A stretch of DNA of 64,000 nt from Bacillus_AB infantis_C (GCF_050107595.1 NZ_JBNILH010000009.1:141640-205639); one strand, 5' to 3'; shown: positions 1-9,489, counted from the stretch's first letter. The notes: generated by a model not told the origin, from the sequence alone. Program-made: numbers and translations.

Positions 1-349
1 TTGGAAAATCAATTCCGGATATGCGGGAAACGATGATGGCAAGGAGGACCGAAGACGCAATGGTAAGCAAGGTCAAGGCGAGCATGCTTGGCAGCTTGCC
101 TGACATCTGGATGACCGCATCCTTTGTGAATGACAAACCAATGCTGTATCCGACCATCAGAATTCCCGCGTCCCTCAGTTTTCTTGGCCATTCCAGCTTG
201 AAGGGAATGAACCTGCTGGCAGCAAGTATGGCCGTCAGACTGCCCAGCAGCCAGGGAATAGGAAGGTGAAGGACAGTAAAGATCATACCGCCGGCCAGAG
301 CAATGAAAAAGGCAGCCAGGAACCCCTTGTTATTTGAAATGATTTGCAT
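1..349 (-). CDS. AbrB-family (duplicated-domain) integral membrane protein, partial
   Basis: The first 116 codons are present; the C-terminal part lies beyond the window start. The peptide opens MQIISNNKGF and is strongly hydrophobic, with a Gly-rich membrane segment, then PIPWLLGSL, a PFKLEWPRKLRDAG loop and a further segment GYSIGLSFTKDA. This pattern is that of the AbrB membrane protein family (sometimes mislabelled ammonia monooxygenase), whose function is poorly known and which is unrelated to the AbrB transition-state regulator. The start at 349 follows an AAGAAGG ribosome site. The family is read from sequence pattern; the transport role is inference. Confidence 0.7.
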   Translation of the reverse strand, partial: MQIISNNKGFLAAFFIALAGGMIFTVLHLPIPWLLGSLTAILAASRFIPFKLEWPRKLRDAGILMVGYSIGLSFTKDAVIQMSGKLPSMLALTLLTIASSVLLAIIVSRISGIDFP

Positions 350-448
350 GCTGCAACCTTCTTTGTTTGTTTAGTTTTCCTAAATATATCTTACCATTTT
401 TTTGCTGATCCCCCAAGAAGTGCAGCTTCCAGCTGGAATCTTCACATA

Positions 449-480
449 GAAAAAGCGCAAGCCATAAGGCCTGCGCTTTC
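449..480 (-). terminator. terminator of tiny-protein copy 1
   Basis: Hairpin with arms built on AAAGCGCA/TGCGCTTT; on the minus strand it ends in TTTTTC. It lies 69 bases after the stop of the small gene at 549-647. All three copies of this small gene are followed by a hairpin with a GCGCTTTTT 3' arm. Confidence 0.7.
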
Positions 481-548
481 AGCTGCATAAGCAGCTAAAT
501 TTCCCCTAAAGGGGACACGGAAGGTTCAGCTTTGCGGCCGAATCGGTT

Positions 549-647
549 CTAAGTCCACCGATTAAGCACCAGGGTTCCTTGCGAACGGAAAACAAAGGAA
601 CCTTCCATTATGATGCCAAAATCAGAAGTCGCTGCTAATCGATTCAT
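549..647 (-). CDS. tiny conserved protein, copy 1 (32 aa; ATS/FG/RSxGTLxLNR family)
   Basis: I do not recognise this protein. It is 32 residues long, starts MNRLAATS, then FGI, an acidic Glu, a Phe, RSQGTLVLNR and ends WT. Two more genes (28131-28244 and 28428-28532) encode peptides that align along their whole length. Shared positions are M-x-R, ATS, FG, F-x-x-RS-x-G and NR plus an aromatic residue. The leader is also shared: a GCAAGCCAA motif about 25 bases before the start, then a purine-rich GGGACTG. It has its own terminator and is divergent from the response regulator. The peptide is neither clearly membrane-bound nor secreted. Conservation of three copies argues that it is translated; no function is proposed. 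Confidence 0.7.
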   Translation of the reverse strand: MNRLAATSDFGIIMEGSFVFRSQGTLVLNRWT

Positions 648-823
648 CGTTTATCAGTCCCTTCGATAGATTGGCTTGCCTTCTTTCTTTACCCCATGCC
701 TTGCTCATAAAACATATTAATACCTCTGTCATAAGATTAATACAATAAAAAGCTATTTTGGATGCTATAATATATCAGTAGTGTTAATTTTTTCCTTGTA
801 TGTTAAAAAGGGGGAAGCGTGCT

Positions 824-1525
824 ATGACTGGTGAATTGATTCTGCTGGTAGATGATGATCCTGATATACAGGATATTCAAAAGGCTTATTTATATAAGGA
901 AGGCTTCAGGCTTGCCTTTGCAGCAACAGGGACAGAGGCGGTGCATCTGGCAGAAAGCCTGGAGCCGAATTTAATCATCCTTGACGTGGCTTTGCCGGAT
1001 ATGGATGGATTTGAGGTTTGCCGTATCCTCCGAACGAAGACAAAGGTTCCAATCCTATTCGTAAGCGGAAGGGAAGATGATATAGACCAGATTATCGGAC
1101 ACAGGATCGGCGGCGATGACTATGTAACAAAACCGTTCAGCCCGCCAGTGCTCGTGGCTAAGGTAAAGAGCCATATTAGAAGATTCAAAGAGCTGTCAGT
1201 TAGCCCAAAGCCTAATGATGGGCAGGCATTAATATTTGGGAAGCTGGCAATTGACAGGGCCAGCTGTGAGGTGACGAGGGAAGGAAAGCCGATCTCTCTG
1301 GCCTCAAAGGAATATCAGCTGCTCTGCTGCTTCGCTGAAAACGCCGGCCGTGTATTCAGTGCAGAGCACCTGTTCGATTCTATTTGGGGAAAAGACAGCT
1401 TAGGGGATATAAGGACTGTCATGGTACATATCAGTAATCTCCGCAAGAAAATCGAACAGGACCCAGCCCGTCCGGAATATATCATCACAGTCAGGGGCAT
1501 GGGCTATAAATTCAATGGAGGTTAA
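824..1525 (+). CDS. OmpR/PhoB-type response regulator
   Basis: A 233-residue two-component regulator. The receiver domain has the acidic pair D10-D12 (VDDDPD), phosphoacceptor D54 (LIILDVALPD), conserved S81 and K103 (YVTKPF). The C-terminal half (about 135-232) is a winged helix with the usual KEYQLL and RGMGYKF motifs, so it should bind DNA as a phosphorylation-dependent regulator. The start at 824 is chosen because the AAAGGGGGAAG ribosome site sits inside the longer reading frame opening at 800. A TATAAT box lies near 767. The likely partner is the hybrid histidine kinase at 1762-6939 on the same strand; the pairing is inferred from proximity. Confidence 0.9.
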   Translation: MTGELILLVDDDPDIQDIQKAYLYKEGFRLAFAATGTEAVHLAESLEPNLIILDVALPDMDGFEVCRILRTKTKVPILFVSGREDDIDQIIGHRIGGDDYVTKPFSPPVLVAKVKSHIRRFKELSVSPKPNDGQALIFGKLAIDRASCEVTREGKPISLASKEYQLLCCFAENAGRVFSAEHLFDSIWGKDSLGDIRTVMVHISNLRKKIEQDPARPEYIITVRGMGYKFNGG

Positions 1526-1655
1526 GCTTTTTGGCGGCTTTAAAGAATTCCCTGACTTCCTTTGCCGTCATGCCAAGCTTTATTGCTTCTTCCATTAAAC
1601 ATATCCATTCATACAAATCATGTTCATAAGAGAGTGCTTTCTCTTCCTTCTTCAT
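1512..1655 (-). CDS. SinI-like anti-repressor (47 aa)
   Basis: A 47-residue peptide starting MKKEEKALSY with the SinI-type dimerisation pattern: YEWICLMEEAIKLGM followed by TAKEVREFF. In Bacillus SinI, the D-x-EW-x-x-LM-x-EA...EEIR motif forms the helices that capture the SinR repressor of biofilm genes, so an anti-repressor role is likely. It has a GGAGG ribosome site with a 7-base spacer. The gene is antisense to, and overlaps by 14 bases, the end of the response regulator, and lies between that gene and the giant kinase. No SinR-like partner is adjacent; the XRE-type regulator at 50459-50695 is far away. Family identification is good; the target is unknown. Confidence 0.75.
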   Translation of the reverse strand: MKKEEKALSYEHDLYEWICLMEEAIKLGMTAKEVREFFKAAKKLNLH

Positions 1656-1761
1656 GCCCATTCCTCCAGACTATTCTTCTCGTTGACTACATTATAAAAT
1701 GGAAAGTTAAAGTTTTATTAAAGCCGTATTAAAGTTTCGCTTAAATAAGAGGGTGACCATT

Positions 1762-4700
1762 ATGATTAAGAACATTAATCTTCCTGGATACAGGCTGATT
1801 GCCGCTGAAACCGAAAATGAAGAATTTATGTTTCTGAAAGGCTACTCAGTCAAAGGCAGGGAGCAAGTGCTGATTAAGACATATAAAAACGATGTGCTGT
1901 CAGATATGGAGATCGCCGCTCTCGTCCACGAATTCCATCTCACAAAGGAAATGGAAGAAGACAGCATCTTAAAAGCCGAAGAGTTATTCATACATTTAAA
2001 AAAGCCATATCTGGTCTGCAGGTACTTTCCTTGTATAACGTTAAGGGAGTTCTGCAGAACAAAGAATTTCGACCTGAAAGAGATGCTGGACATTTCAGCC
2101 AAACTTGCAGGGGCAATCCTGCAGGTACACCAGCAGCATATTATCCATAAATCGGTCAATCCAGGAAATATCCTATTAAACCCCATGGATGGCAAGCTGA
2201 AAATTACAGGTTTCGGCCAGTCAACGCTTTTAAAGGAAGAGCACCCCTCCTTGAACGCTGCCAGTCTGGCCAATTTGGCCCATTTGCCTTACATTTCCCC
2301 TGAACAGACTGGAAGATTGAACAGGCTTGTTGATTATCGTTCAGATTTCTACTCAGCAGGAAGTATATTCTTTGAATTATTTACCGGTGAATTGCCTTTT
2401 AAGGCTAAAGAACCGCTTGAGCTTGTGTACGAGCATCTGACAAAAAGTGTGAAGAATCCCTGTGACTTAAATCCTGACATTCCGCCTGTAATTAACTCAA
2501 TCATCATGAAGCTGCTTGAAAAGATGCCTGAAAATCGATACAGCAGTGCTTTCGGTATTCGCGCCGATCTTCTCCGCGCCTCGGAAAATTTGAATTCCGG
2601 CAGGCAGCAGGAAATATATCCACTTGGGACAGACGATGACAGTATGCTGTTTGAAACCGGAAGGAAGCTGTATGGACGGGAAATTGAAAAAAGAGAAATC
2701 CTTAATGTTTTTGAGGAGGTGAGCCGCGGGAGTTCATGCGCCGTGTTCCTGCCAGGTTCCCCCGGGATGGGAAAGACCGCTCTTGTACACGAGATCCAAA
2801 AGCCGCTTATCCGGGAAAAAGGCTATTTTGTTTCTGGAAAATATGACATGCTGCAAAGGCAGATGCCTTATGCACCAATCATTGCGGCATTCCGTTCTCT
2901 CGTGCTGCAGGTAATGCTGGAAAGCGGAAGCCGCAAAGAAAAATGGGCATCTAAATTGAAGGAAGGCTTTACCGGCAATTATGCCGCCCTTTTCTCTGTT
3001 ATACCTGAGCTGGGCATGCTCATGGGAGAGCAGGCTGAAGAAGAAGAGACGAATGGGGCAGACGCACATCAGCAATTTTTGTTTCATATCCACCAGTTTG
3101 TATGCTTGTTTGCCGATGAAAAGCATCCGCTTGTGCTCTTTCTTGATGATCTTCAGTGGGCAGATATTGCTTCACTGGAGCTGATTGAATATCTCATGCT
3201 GAAGGGCATGATTCCCCATTTTATGCTTATCTGTGCATATAGGGACAATGAAACAGTGCCCGGCCATCCAGTAAGAATGACACTTGCCAAGCTGGGGGAA
3301 GGAGAAGCTGCCATTCATCACATCCCGGTCCGCACTCTCAGCCAAGGTGAGGTTTATGCATGGGTAGGTAATGCCCTGAGAGATGATGGGGAAACAGCTT
3401 TAGAACTGGGAGGACTTTTACACAGGATTACCGGGGGGAACCCGCTGTTCATCAGCCAGCTCCTTCTTTCCTATTTTGAGGAAGGCTTTATCACTAGCGA
3501 TCCGGAAGAAAGAAAATGGAGAGCTGATATGGGAAAAATAATGGACAGGCCAGTAAATGACGGAATATCCGGTTTTATGGAAGAGCGTTTTCAGAAACTG
3601 CCTGAAGCAGCTAAGGAGATTCTAAGGGCTGCCTCCTGTTTTGGAAACAGGTTTGATTTCAAAACTCTTTCCCTCCTGTTCGAAGACCGGCCGGACTGGC
3701 TCGCTGAATCTCTATGGATGGCCCTGGAATCAGGCTTTATCCTCCCTAAAGATCCTTTATACAAATATATTCATTCCAGCGGCTATGTGGATGCTATGCC
3801 AACAGAGTACAGCTTCCTTCACGATACCGTCCAGCAGGCAGTCTATCAGTCTATGAACATGGAAGAACGGAATACCTCACATTTGAGGATCGGCAGGCTG
3901 CTTGTCAGCATGAAGGAGAATTCACATGCCCGCATTTTCCAGATTGTCCACCATTTGAATTCCTGCAGTGAACAGCTTGAAGTGAAAGAAAGGCACCCAC
4001 TGGCGGAATGGAATGCCGCTGCCGGGGAATTGGCCAAGGACGCTGCTGCCTTTTGGGAAGCACTCTCCTATTTCCAGGCTGCACTTGAGCTGTCAGGGGA
4101 AGATTGGAACGAAAAATATGAACTGACCTTCCGAATATTCAAGGGTCTTGGTGAATGCTTTTATCTGACAGGAAAAATGGATGAAGCTGAAAAAACCTTT
4201 ACTCTAGTCCTTGAAAATGCAAAGACTAACTATGAGAAATTATCAATCTATAACCTGCAGATCACTTTATTCACCCATATGCACAGAGTAAAAGAAGCGG
4301 TCAACTCAGGAATAAAAGGCCTTAAACTCTACGGGATCACTTTTGCACCAAGTATCGGAAAACGTGCCATTGTACTGGAATTTTTTCGTGCAAGATTTGC
4401 TTTGCGGGGCAAATCCCAAGAGGATATCATTTCCCTACCTGAAATGACGGACCGGGACAAAAGGCTAATACTGCAGACGCTCATCAACCTGAACGCTCCA
4501 TCCTACCATGCAGACCAGAATCTTGCCACAATGCTGATGCTGAAGGCACTGAACTACACACTTAACAATGGATTGACAGATTTAAGCGCCCTGGTATTCA
4601 ATAATTACAGCCTGATATTAAGCGCAGGATTCAGTGATTTCAAGGGCAGTTACGACTACGGCAGGCTGGCAATCAAACTGTCTCAGCATTTTGGTGCCAC

Positions 4701-6939
4701 AGGCATTAAAGGCCGGGTGCAGTTTGTCTTTGGAAGCTTTGTCAGCCACTGGAGAAATCCGATTTCAGACAATCTGCACCACCTCACAGATTCACAGAGA
4801 TACTGCCTGGATGCAGGAAATATTCATCTTGCCGGTGCTAATAGTTCATTCATAGTCATCACCATATTTATGAAAGGATCGCCGCTTGAAGAGGCGCTGG
4901 AAGGTATCCGGAATCAGATCAGGTTCGTCAATAGAATTCAGTATCCTATTTCAATCGGTTTTTTGTCGGAGATGGAGGAATGGGTCCTCTATTTAAAGAA
5001 AGAAAAAGAGAGTCATGATTGGACCTTCACGCCCGTGCTTGATGATGACTCTGCAAAAATCATCCATTATACAATCCGGCTGCAGATGAGCTATCTTTTT
5101 CAGAAGACTGCGTATGCCGAGGAGCTTATTCAGAAACTGGCACCGCTTGTCAGCAAAAGGCTGACGCTGGTCATTGTTCCTGAATACCATTTCTATCATG
5201 GTTTATGGTTAGTCCGTTTTTATGAACAGGAAAAATTGAAAAAAAACAAAGCTTCCCATCTGGCTAAACTGAAGGATTCTATTTCGAAAATGAAACGCTG
5301 GGCAGCTCTTTCCCCTGCAAATTTCCGGCATAAGTATTTGCTTTTGAAAGCTGAATATCGAAGGATTGCCAAGAGAGATTCCAACCTTTTTAACATATAT
5401 GATGAAAGCATCCAAGAGGCGGAAAAGAACGGCTTCCTGCAGGATGCTGCACTGGCAAATGAATGTGCAGGCCGCTATTTCTCTTCACAGGGATATAGCA
5501 GGATGGCAAGCTCATTTTTCTCGGAAGCGTTTAAAGGATACCTTCTTTGGGGGGCAGAAGCCAAGGCAGATAAACTGCGGCTAGAGACTAAAATTTCCTT
5601 ACTGAAGGAGCCGGAAAGCGGGCATGCTATTCAGTTTGATGAGTATGCCCTTGTTTCCGCCGCCCAGAGCATATCAAGGGAAGTGGTGCTTGAGAATCTG
5701 CTGTCCCGGCTTCTGGAGGTCACCATGCATTACAGCGGGGCAGACAGGGGTATTCTCCTCTTTAGGCGGGATGATATTTGGACTATCGGAGAATATGCTG
5801 GTGATGGCGAACGGCCGGGACGCTTTGAGCCGGTACATGGAAGAGAAATGCTGTCCGAACAGGCAATAGAACTTGCAGAGCTGAGCAGAGAAGGGATCAT
5901 TCTTGGCCACGCCAGTGAAAACAGCTTGATCTCAGGGGATCCATATGTCAAAAGGGTACTGCTGAAGTCGCTTCTTTGCCTGCCGATTCTGAATAAGGGT
6001 GAAGTAAAAGGTATAATGTATCTGGAAAACAACCAGATTTCCCATGCATTTACAAAAGAGAATCTCAGGGTTCTTGAATTGATTGCTTCTCAGGCAGCCA
6101 TTTCTTTGGAAAATGCCGATCTGTATGAGAGGATGGAAGCAAGGGTTGCCCGGCGGACCGAAGAACTGAATGAAGCAAATATCCGGCTGGAGCTGGCCAA
6201 TAAAGAACTTGACCGCGCCAGGCAGGCAAAGAACATCATCTTATCTGATATTTCTCATGATTTGAGATCTCCCCTTGCTGCGATTAAGGGCTATATAGAA
6301 GCTGTACAGGATGGGATTGCCGATTCAGAAGAGCAAAAAGAAGAATTTCTGCAGCGGAGTGTAAGCCGCCTGAATGAACTGAATGTCCTGATCCATGATT
6401 TATTCGATTTATCCAGGATGGAGGCTGGCCAAATCCGATTTGAGATGGATTATCTTCCTCTTGGCCAGGTGCTCACCCGTATATGGAATCAATTCGAATT
6501 CGAAGCTGAAAGAAAAGGACTTTCTTTTGTCCTGGACCTGGAGGAGAAAACTGATATTGAAGATGCGCCGATGGTGGAAGCCGATCCTGCCAGACTGCTT
6601 CAGGCCTTCTCAAATCTGATCTCAAACAGCATCAAACATACGGAGTCCGGCGGTTTGATTCTGAGCGCCAGGCTGGCCGGCCAGGGCGGCCGGGTCAGGA
6701 TCTGTCTGTCAGATACCGGCAGCGGCATCCCTGCTGCCAGGCTTCCATTCATATTTGACAGAAACTATACAAAGACAAGCAAAAACAGCAGGACGGCCGG
6801 GAATGGCATCGGTCTTTCAATCACCAGGGAAATCATTGCAAGGCATAAAGGGAAAATCTGGGCAGAAAGCAGTGAAGGAGAGGGCACATCCATCTTCATT
6901 GAACTGCCGGTCTACCGCTTTTCAGCAGAGATGGTTTAG
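1762..6939 (+). CDS. pseudokinase / AAA-type ATPase / TPR-like / GAF / histidine kinase fusion
   Basis: A 1725-residue signalling protein with no obvious signal peptide. Domains in order: a Ser/Thr-kinase-like fold (about 10-270), a STAND/AAA-type ATPase (Walker A GSPGMGKT near 335, Walker B LFLDDLQWAD near 460), a long helical repeat region (about 700-1250), a GAF domain (about 1290-1450), and a histidine kinase with H-box SHDLRSP near 1499, N-box NLISNSIKH, and G-boxes DTGSGIP and GNGIGLS. The kinase catalytic loop reads HKSVNPGN and the DFG site reads GFG, so both essential Asp residues are missing: a pseudokinase. The histidine kinase looks intact. The ATG at 1762 follows AGAGGGTGA; an in-frame GTG at 1753 is too close to that site. 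The response regulator upstream is the likely output. Confidence 0.9.
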   Translation: MIKNINLPGYRLIAAETENEEFMFLKGYSVKGREQVLIKTYKNDVLSDMEIAALVHEFHLTKEMEEDSILKAEELFIHLKKPYLVCRYFPCITLREFCRTKNFDLKEMLDISAKLAGAILQVHQQHIIHKSVNPGNILLNPMDGKLKITGFGQSTLLKEEHPSLNAASLANLAHLPYISPEQTGRLNRLVDYRSDFYSAGSIFFELFTGELPFKAKEPLELVYEHLTKSVKNPCDLNPDIPPVINSIIMKLLEKMPENRYSSAFGIRADLLRASENLNSGRQQEIYPLGTDDDSMLFETGRKLYGREIEKREILNVFEEVSRGSSCAVFLPGSPGMGKTALVHEIQKPLIREKGYFVSGKYDMLQRQMPYAPIIAAFRSLVLQVMLESGSRKEKWASKLKEGFTGNYAALFSVIPELGMLMGEQAEEEETNGADAHQQFLFHIHQFVCLFADEKHPLVLFLDDLQWADIASLELIEYLMLKGMIPHFMLICAYRDNETVPGHPVRMTLAKLGEGEAAIHHIPVRTLSQGEVYAWVGNALRDDGETALELGGLLHRITGGNPLFISQLLLSYFEEGFITSDPEERKWRADMGKIMDRPVNDGISGFMEERFQKLPEAAKEILRAASCFGNRFDFKTLSLLFEDRPDWLAESLWMALESGFILPKDPLYKYIHSSGYVDAMPTEYSFLHDTVQQAVYQSMNMEERNTSHLRIGRLLVSMKENSHARIFQIVHHLNSCSEQLEVKERHPLAEWNAAAGELAKDAAAFWEALSYFQAALELSGEDWNEKYELTFRIFKGLGECFYLTGKMDEAEKTFTLVLENAKTNYEKLSIYNLQITLFTHMHRVKEAVNSGIKGLKLYGITFAPSIGKRAIVLEFFRARFALRGKSQEDIISLPEMTDRDKRLILQTLINLNAPSYHADQNLATMLMLKALNYTLNNGLTDLSALVFNNYSLILSAGFSDFKGSYDYGRLAIKLSQHFGATGIKGRVQFVFGSFVSHWRNPISDNLHHLTDSQRYCLDAGNIHLAGANSSFIVITIFMKGSPLEEALEGIRNQIRFVNRIQYPISIGFLSEMEEWVLYLKKEKESHDWTFTPVLDDDSAKIIHYTIRLQMSYLFQKTAYAEELIQKLAPLVSKRLTLVIVPEYHFYHGLWLVRFYEQEKLKKNKASHLAKLKDSISKMKRWAALSPANFRHKYLLLKAEYRRIAKRDSNLFNIYDESIQEAEKNGFLQDAALANECAGRYFSSQGYSRMASSFFSEAFKGYLLWGAEAKADKLRLETKISLLKEPESGHAIQFDEYALVSAAQSISREVVLENLLSRLLEVTMHYSGADRGILLFRRDDIWTIGEYAGDGERPGRFEPVHGREMLSEQAIELAELSREGIILGHASENSLISGDPYVKRVLLKSLLCLPILNKGEVKGIMYLENNQISHAFTKENLRVLELIASQAAISLENADLYERMEARVARRTEELNEANIRLELANKELDRARQAKNIILSDISHDLRSPLAAIKGYIEAVQDGIADSEEQKEEFLQRSVSRLNELNVLIHDLFDLSRMEAGQIRFEMDYLPLGQVLTRIWNQFEFEAERKGLSFVLDLEEKTDIEDAPMVEADPARLLQAFSNLISNSIKHTESGGLILSARLAGQGGRVRICLSDTGSGIPAARLPFIFDRNYTKTSKNSRTAGNGIGLSITREIIARHKGKIWAESSEGEGTSIFIELPVYRFSAEMV

Positions 6940-7003
6940 AAAAGATTTTCGCTTTACGCGGGGCAGAAAAAAAGTTACTATTTAATTGTCAATCTAATAA
7001 GCA

Positions 7004-7102
7004 ACTACTGGGGGTGCCTGCGGAAAGCAGGCTGAGAGAAAAACTGGCCCGTTTTTTAACCCTTTGCACCTGATCTGGATGATGCCAGCGTAGGAAAGTA
7101 GC
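7004..7102 (+). promoter_or_regulatory. TPP riboswitch (THI element) upstream of thiM
   Basis: The conserved TPP core is present: GGGGTGC, CTGAGAG, ACCCTTTGCACCTGATCTGG and ATGCCAGCGTAGG, with a CTAC/GTAG P1 closing stem. Thiamine pyrophosphate binding should lower expression of thiM-thiD-thiE. No strong intrinsic terminator is clear between it and thiM, so translational control is possible. Confidence 0.95.
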
Positions 7103-7189
7103 GAAGAGAAACTATTTGCTAATTGCTATGCACAAATGCCAGGTCCTTTCAGGGGCGTGGCTTCTTTGTTGTTGAAAGGAGAATAAGGA

Positions 7190-8017
7190 ATGAACACATT
7201 AGACATAGCTGGGATGCTGGAAAAGCTGAGGGCTGAAAAGCCGCTTGTACATAATATCACCAATATGGTTGTCACCAATTTTACCGCTAACGGCCTGCTG
7301 GCTCTAGGGGCCTCGCCGGTCATGGCTCATGCTGCAGAAGAAGCTGCCGATATGGCCAGCATTGCAGGGGCGCTGGTCCTGAACATCGGCACTCTTACTT
7401 CCCCTGTGGTGGAATCTATGAAAATTGCGGGAGTATCAGCGGGCAGAAACTCGGTGCCGATCATCCTGGATCCGGTTGGGGCAGGGGCAACAGCTTACAG
7501 GACCGAGACAGGCAAAAGCCTTCTTGAAGAGCTGCCGGTCTCCATTTTGCGGGGCAATGCGGCTGAAATATCCCATCTTGCCGGAAAAGGAGGAGAAATA
7601 AAAGGGGTTGATGGCGGGGAAGCCGGCAATCCTGAACATATTGCTGAACTTGCTGCAGTATTGTTCAATACCGTAACTGTTATTACAGGGAGGGAGGACA
7701 TCGTATCAGATGGAAAAACAATTATCCGCATCACAGGCGGAAGCAGCCTTCTCACAAAGGTTACAGGAACCGGCTGCCTGCTGTCTTCCGTCATAGGCGC
7801 TTTCCATGCAATCGAATCAGATTCACTGAAAGCCGCGGCAGCTGCACTGGCTGTTTATTCTGCAGCGGCCGAAATGGCTGCAGAAGCTGCCGGAAGCAAG
7901 GGCCCTGGAACGTTTCAAATCGAGCTGCTTAACAGCCTTGCCCTGATCAAGGCGGAGGATCTTGAAAAAAGGTCCTGCATAACCGTCCTGAAAGGAGAAT
8001 TGAAGAATGGCAATTAA
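7190..8017 (+). CDS. thiM: hydroxyethylthiazole kinase
   Basis: A 275-residue kinase that phosphorylates 4-methyl-5-(2-hydroxyethyl)thiazole, salvaging the thiazole half of thiamine. It shows the typical N-terminus with KPLVHNITNMVVTNF, the GASPVMAH segment and the nucleotide-site region TKVTGTGCLLSS near 190-200, where the Gly/Cys loop holds the catalytic site. Length is normal for the family. First gene of a riboswitch-controlled operon; its end overlaps thiD by 11 bases, which implies translational coupling. The ribosome site GAAAGGAG is well placed. Confidence 0.96.
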   Translation: MNTLDIAGMLEKLRAEKPLVHNITNMVVTNFTANGLLALGASPVMAHAAEEAADMASIAGALVLNIGTLTSPVVESMKIAGVSAGRNSVPIILDPVGAGATAYRTETGKSLLEELPVSILRGNAAEISHLAGKGGEIKGVDGGEAGNPEHIAELAAVLFNTVTVITGREDIVSDGKTIIRITGGSSLLTKVTGTGCLLSSVIGAFHAIESDSLKAAAAALAVYSAAAEMAAEAAGSKGPGTFQIELLNSLALIKAEDLEKRSCITVLKGELKNGN

Positions 8018-8840
8018 AAAAGCATTGACGATAGCAGGTTCAGACAGTGGAGGCGGAGCCGGAATCCAGGCTGACCTTAAGACTTTCCAGGAACTCGGTG
8101 TCTATGGAATGTCAGCACTGACAGCGATCACCGCTCAGAACACTACTGGCGTGCAGGCGGTCTTCCCAATGACCGCAGAAGCTGTCAGTAAACAGATAGA
8201 GAGCATTGGAAGCGATATGGGGACGGATGCTTTAAAAACAGGGATGCTTTTTGATGCAGACATTATTAAAGCTGTTTCTGAGGTAATCAGCCATTATAAA
8301 TGGACCAAGCTGGTTGTCGACCCTGTGATGATTGCCAAGGGAGGGGCAAGCCTCCTCCAGGAAAGCGCCATGGCCGCCCTGAAGGATCATTTGCTGCCGC
8401 TGGCCCATATCATCACCCCTAATATTCCTGAAGCAGAAGTAATTACCGGCATGAAAATCTCTTCATTAACCGACCGGAAAGAAGCGGCCAGGAAATTATG
8501 CGCGCTTGGCGCCGGCAATGTAGTCATAAAAGGGGGGCATGATGCTGGAAATTCAGAAGCTGCTGCTGATCTGCTTTTTGATGGGAGCAGCTTTGAGGTG
8601 TTTGAAGGAAGGAGGGTGGATACAGTCAATACCCATGGGACCGGATGCACCTTTTCAGCAGCCATCACGGCAGGCCTGGCGAATGGGCTTTCCTTAAAGG
8701 ACAGCGTCCGGCTTGGAAAAGACTTTATCCAGGCAGCCATCGAAGATGATCTGCTGATCGGAAGCGGCCATGGCCCGACAAACCACTGGGCTTATAAAAA
8801 TAGACAGAAAGCAGAGGGGATGGCATATGGCGCGAATTGA
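8007..8840 (+). CDS. thiD: hydroxymethylpyrimidine / phosphomethylpyrimidine kinase
   Basis: A 277-residue ribokinase-fold enzyme. The N-terminus KALTIAGSDSGGGAGIQAD is the substrate-site signature of ThiD, and DTVNTHGTGCTFSAA near 207-221 carries the anion hole and catalytic region. It converts HMP to HMP-pyrophosphate in two steps for coupling to thiazole phosphate. Close paralogues act as pyridoxal kinases (PdxK), but the thiM-thiD-thiE context favours thiamine. It overlaps both neighbours, thiM by 11 bases and thiE by 14. Confidence 0.95.
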   Translation: MAIKKALTIAGSDSGGGAGIQADLKTFQELGVYGMSALTAITAQNTTGVQAVFPMTAEAVSKQIESIGSDMGTDALKTGMLFDADIIKAVSEVISHYKWTKLVVDPVMIAKGGASLLQESAMAALKDHLLPLAHIITPNIPEAEVITGMKISSLTDRKEAARKLCALGAGNVVIKGGHDAGNSEAAADLLFDGSSFEVFEGRRVDTVNTHGTGCTFSAAITAGLANGLSLKDSVRLGKDFIQAAIEDDLLIGSGHGPTNHWAYKNRQKAEGMAYGAN

Positions 8841-9480
8841 CAGTCAAACCATGAAAGAGCTGTTGAGGGTCTATTTTATCATGGGCAGTACAAACTGCCT
8901 TAAAAATCCGGAGAAGGTTATGAAAGAGGCGATTAAAGGCGGAATCTCCCTGTTTCAGTACAGAGAAAAAGGGGCAGGCTGTCTTGGCAGGCAAGAAAAA
9001 TACTTGTTTGCAGAACAGCTTCAGCGATTGTGCAGGACCAGCGGCATTCCTTTTATCGTTAATGATGACATAGAACTGGCATGTGAAATTGGCGCAGACG
9101 GCGTCCATATCGGGCAGGACGACGAGCCGGCCGAAGCAGTGCGGGAGAAAATTGGGGATAAGATTCTGGGGGTATCCGCCCATTCAATTGTGGAAGCTAA
9201 CGAAGCCATCAGGGCGGGAGCAGATTATCTGGGTCTTGGCCCCATTTACCCTACGTCAACAAAAGCAGATGCCAAGGCAGTTCAGGGAATAGCTCTTATT
9301 CAGGAATTGAGAGAGTGTGCCATTACAATGCCAATTGTAGGAATAGGCGGAATAACGCCACGCAATGCACGTGCCGTAGTGCAGGCCGGGGCAGATGGCG
9401 TTTCTGTCATAACAAGCATAAGTCAGGCTGAAGATATAAAGGGAGCCGCTGAAAGTCTGAGAAGAAGTGTAACCATATAG
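8827..9480 (+). CDS. thiE: thiamine-phosphate synthase
   Basis: A 217-residue TIM-barrel enzyme that joins HMP-pyrophosphate and thiazole phosphate into thiamine phosphate. Motifs seen: QYREKGAG, FIVNDDIELA, ADGVHIGQDD, LGVSAHS, GLGPIYPTSTK and VGIGGITPRNA, in the family order. The ATG at 8827 is chosen over in-frame starts further upstream because AGAGGGG lies just before it; it overlaps thiD by 14 bases. Last gene of the thi operon, followed by a terminator. Confidence 0.96.
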   Translation: MARIDSQTMKELLRVYFIMGSTNCLKNPEKVMKEAIKGGISLFQYREKGAGCLGRQEKYLFAEQLQRLCRTSGIPFIVNDDIELACEIGADGVHIGQDDEPAEAVREKIGDKILGVSAHSIVEANEAIRAGADYLGLGPIYPTSTKADAKAVQGIALIQELRECAITMPIVGIGGITPRNARAVVQAGADGVSVITSISQAEDIKGAAESLRRSVTI

Positions 9481-9489
9481 AAGATTCAG

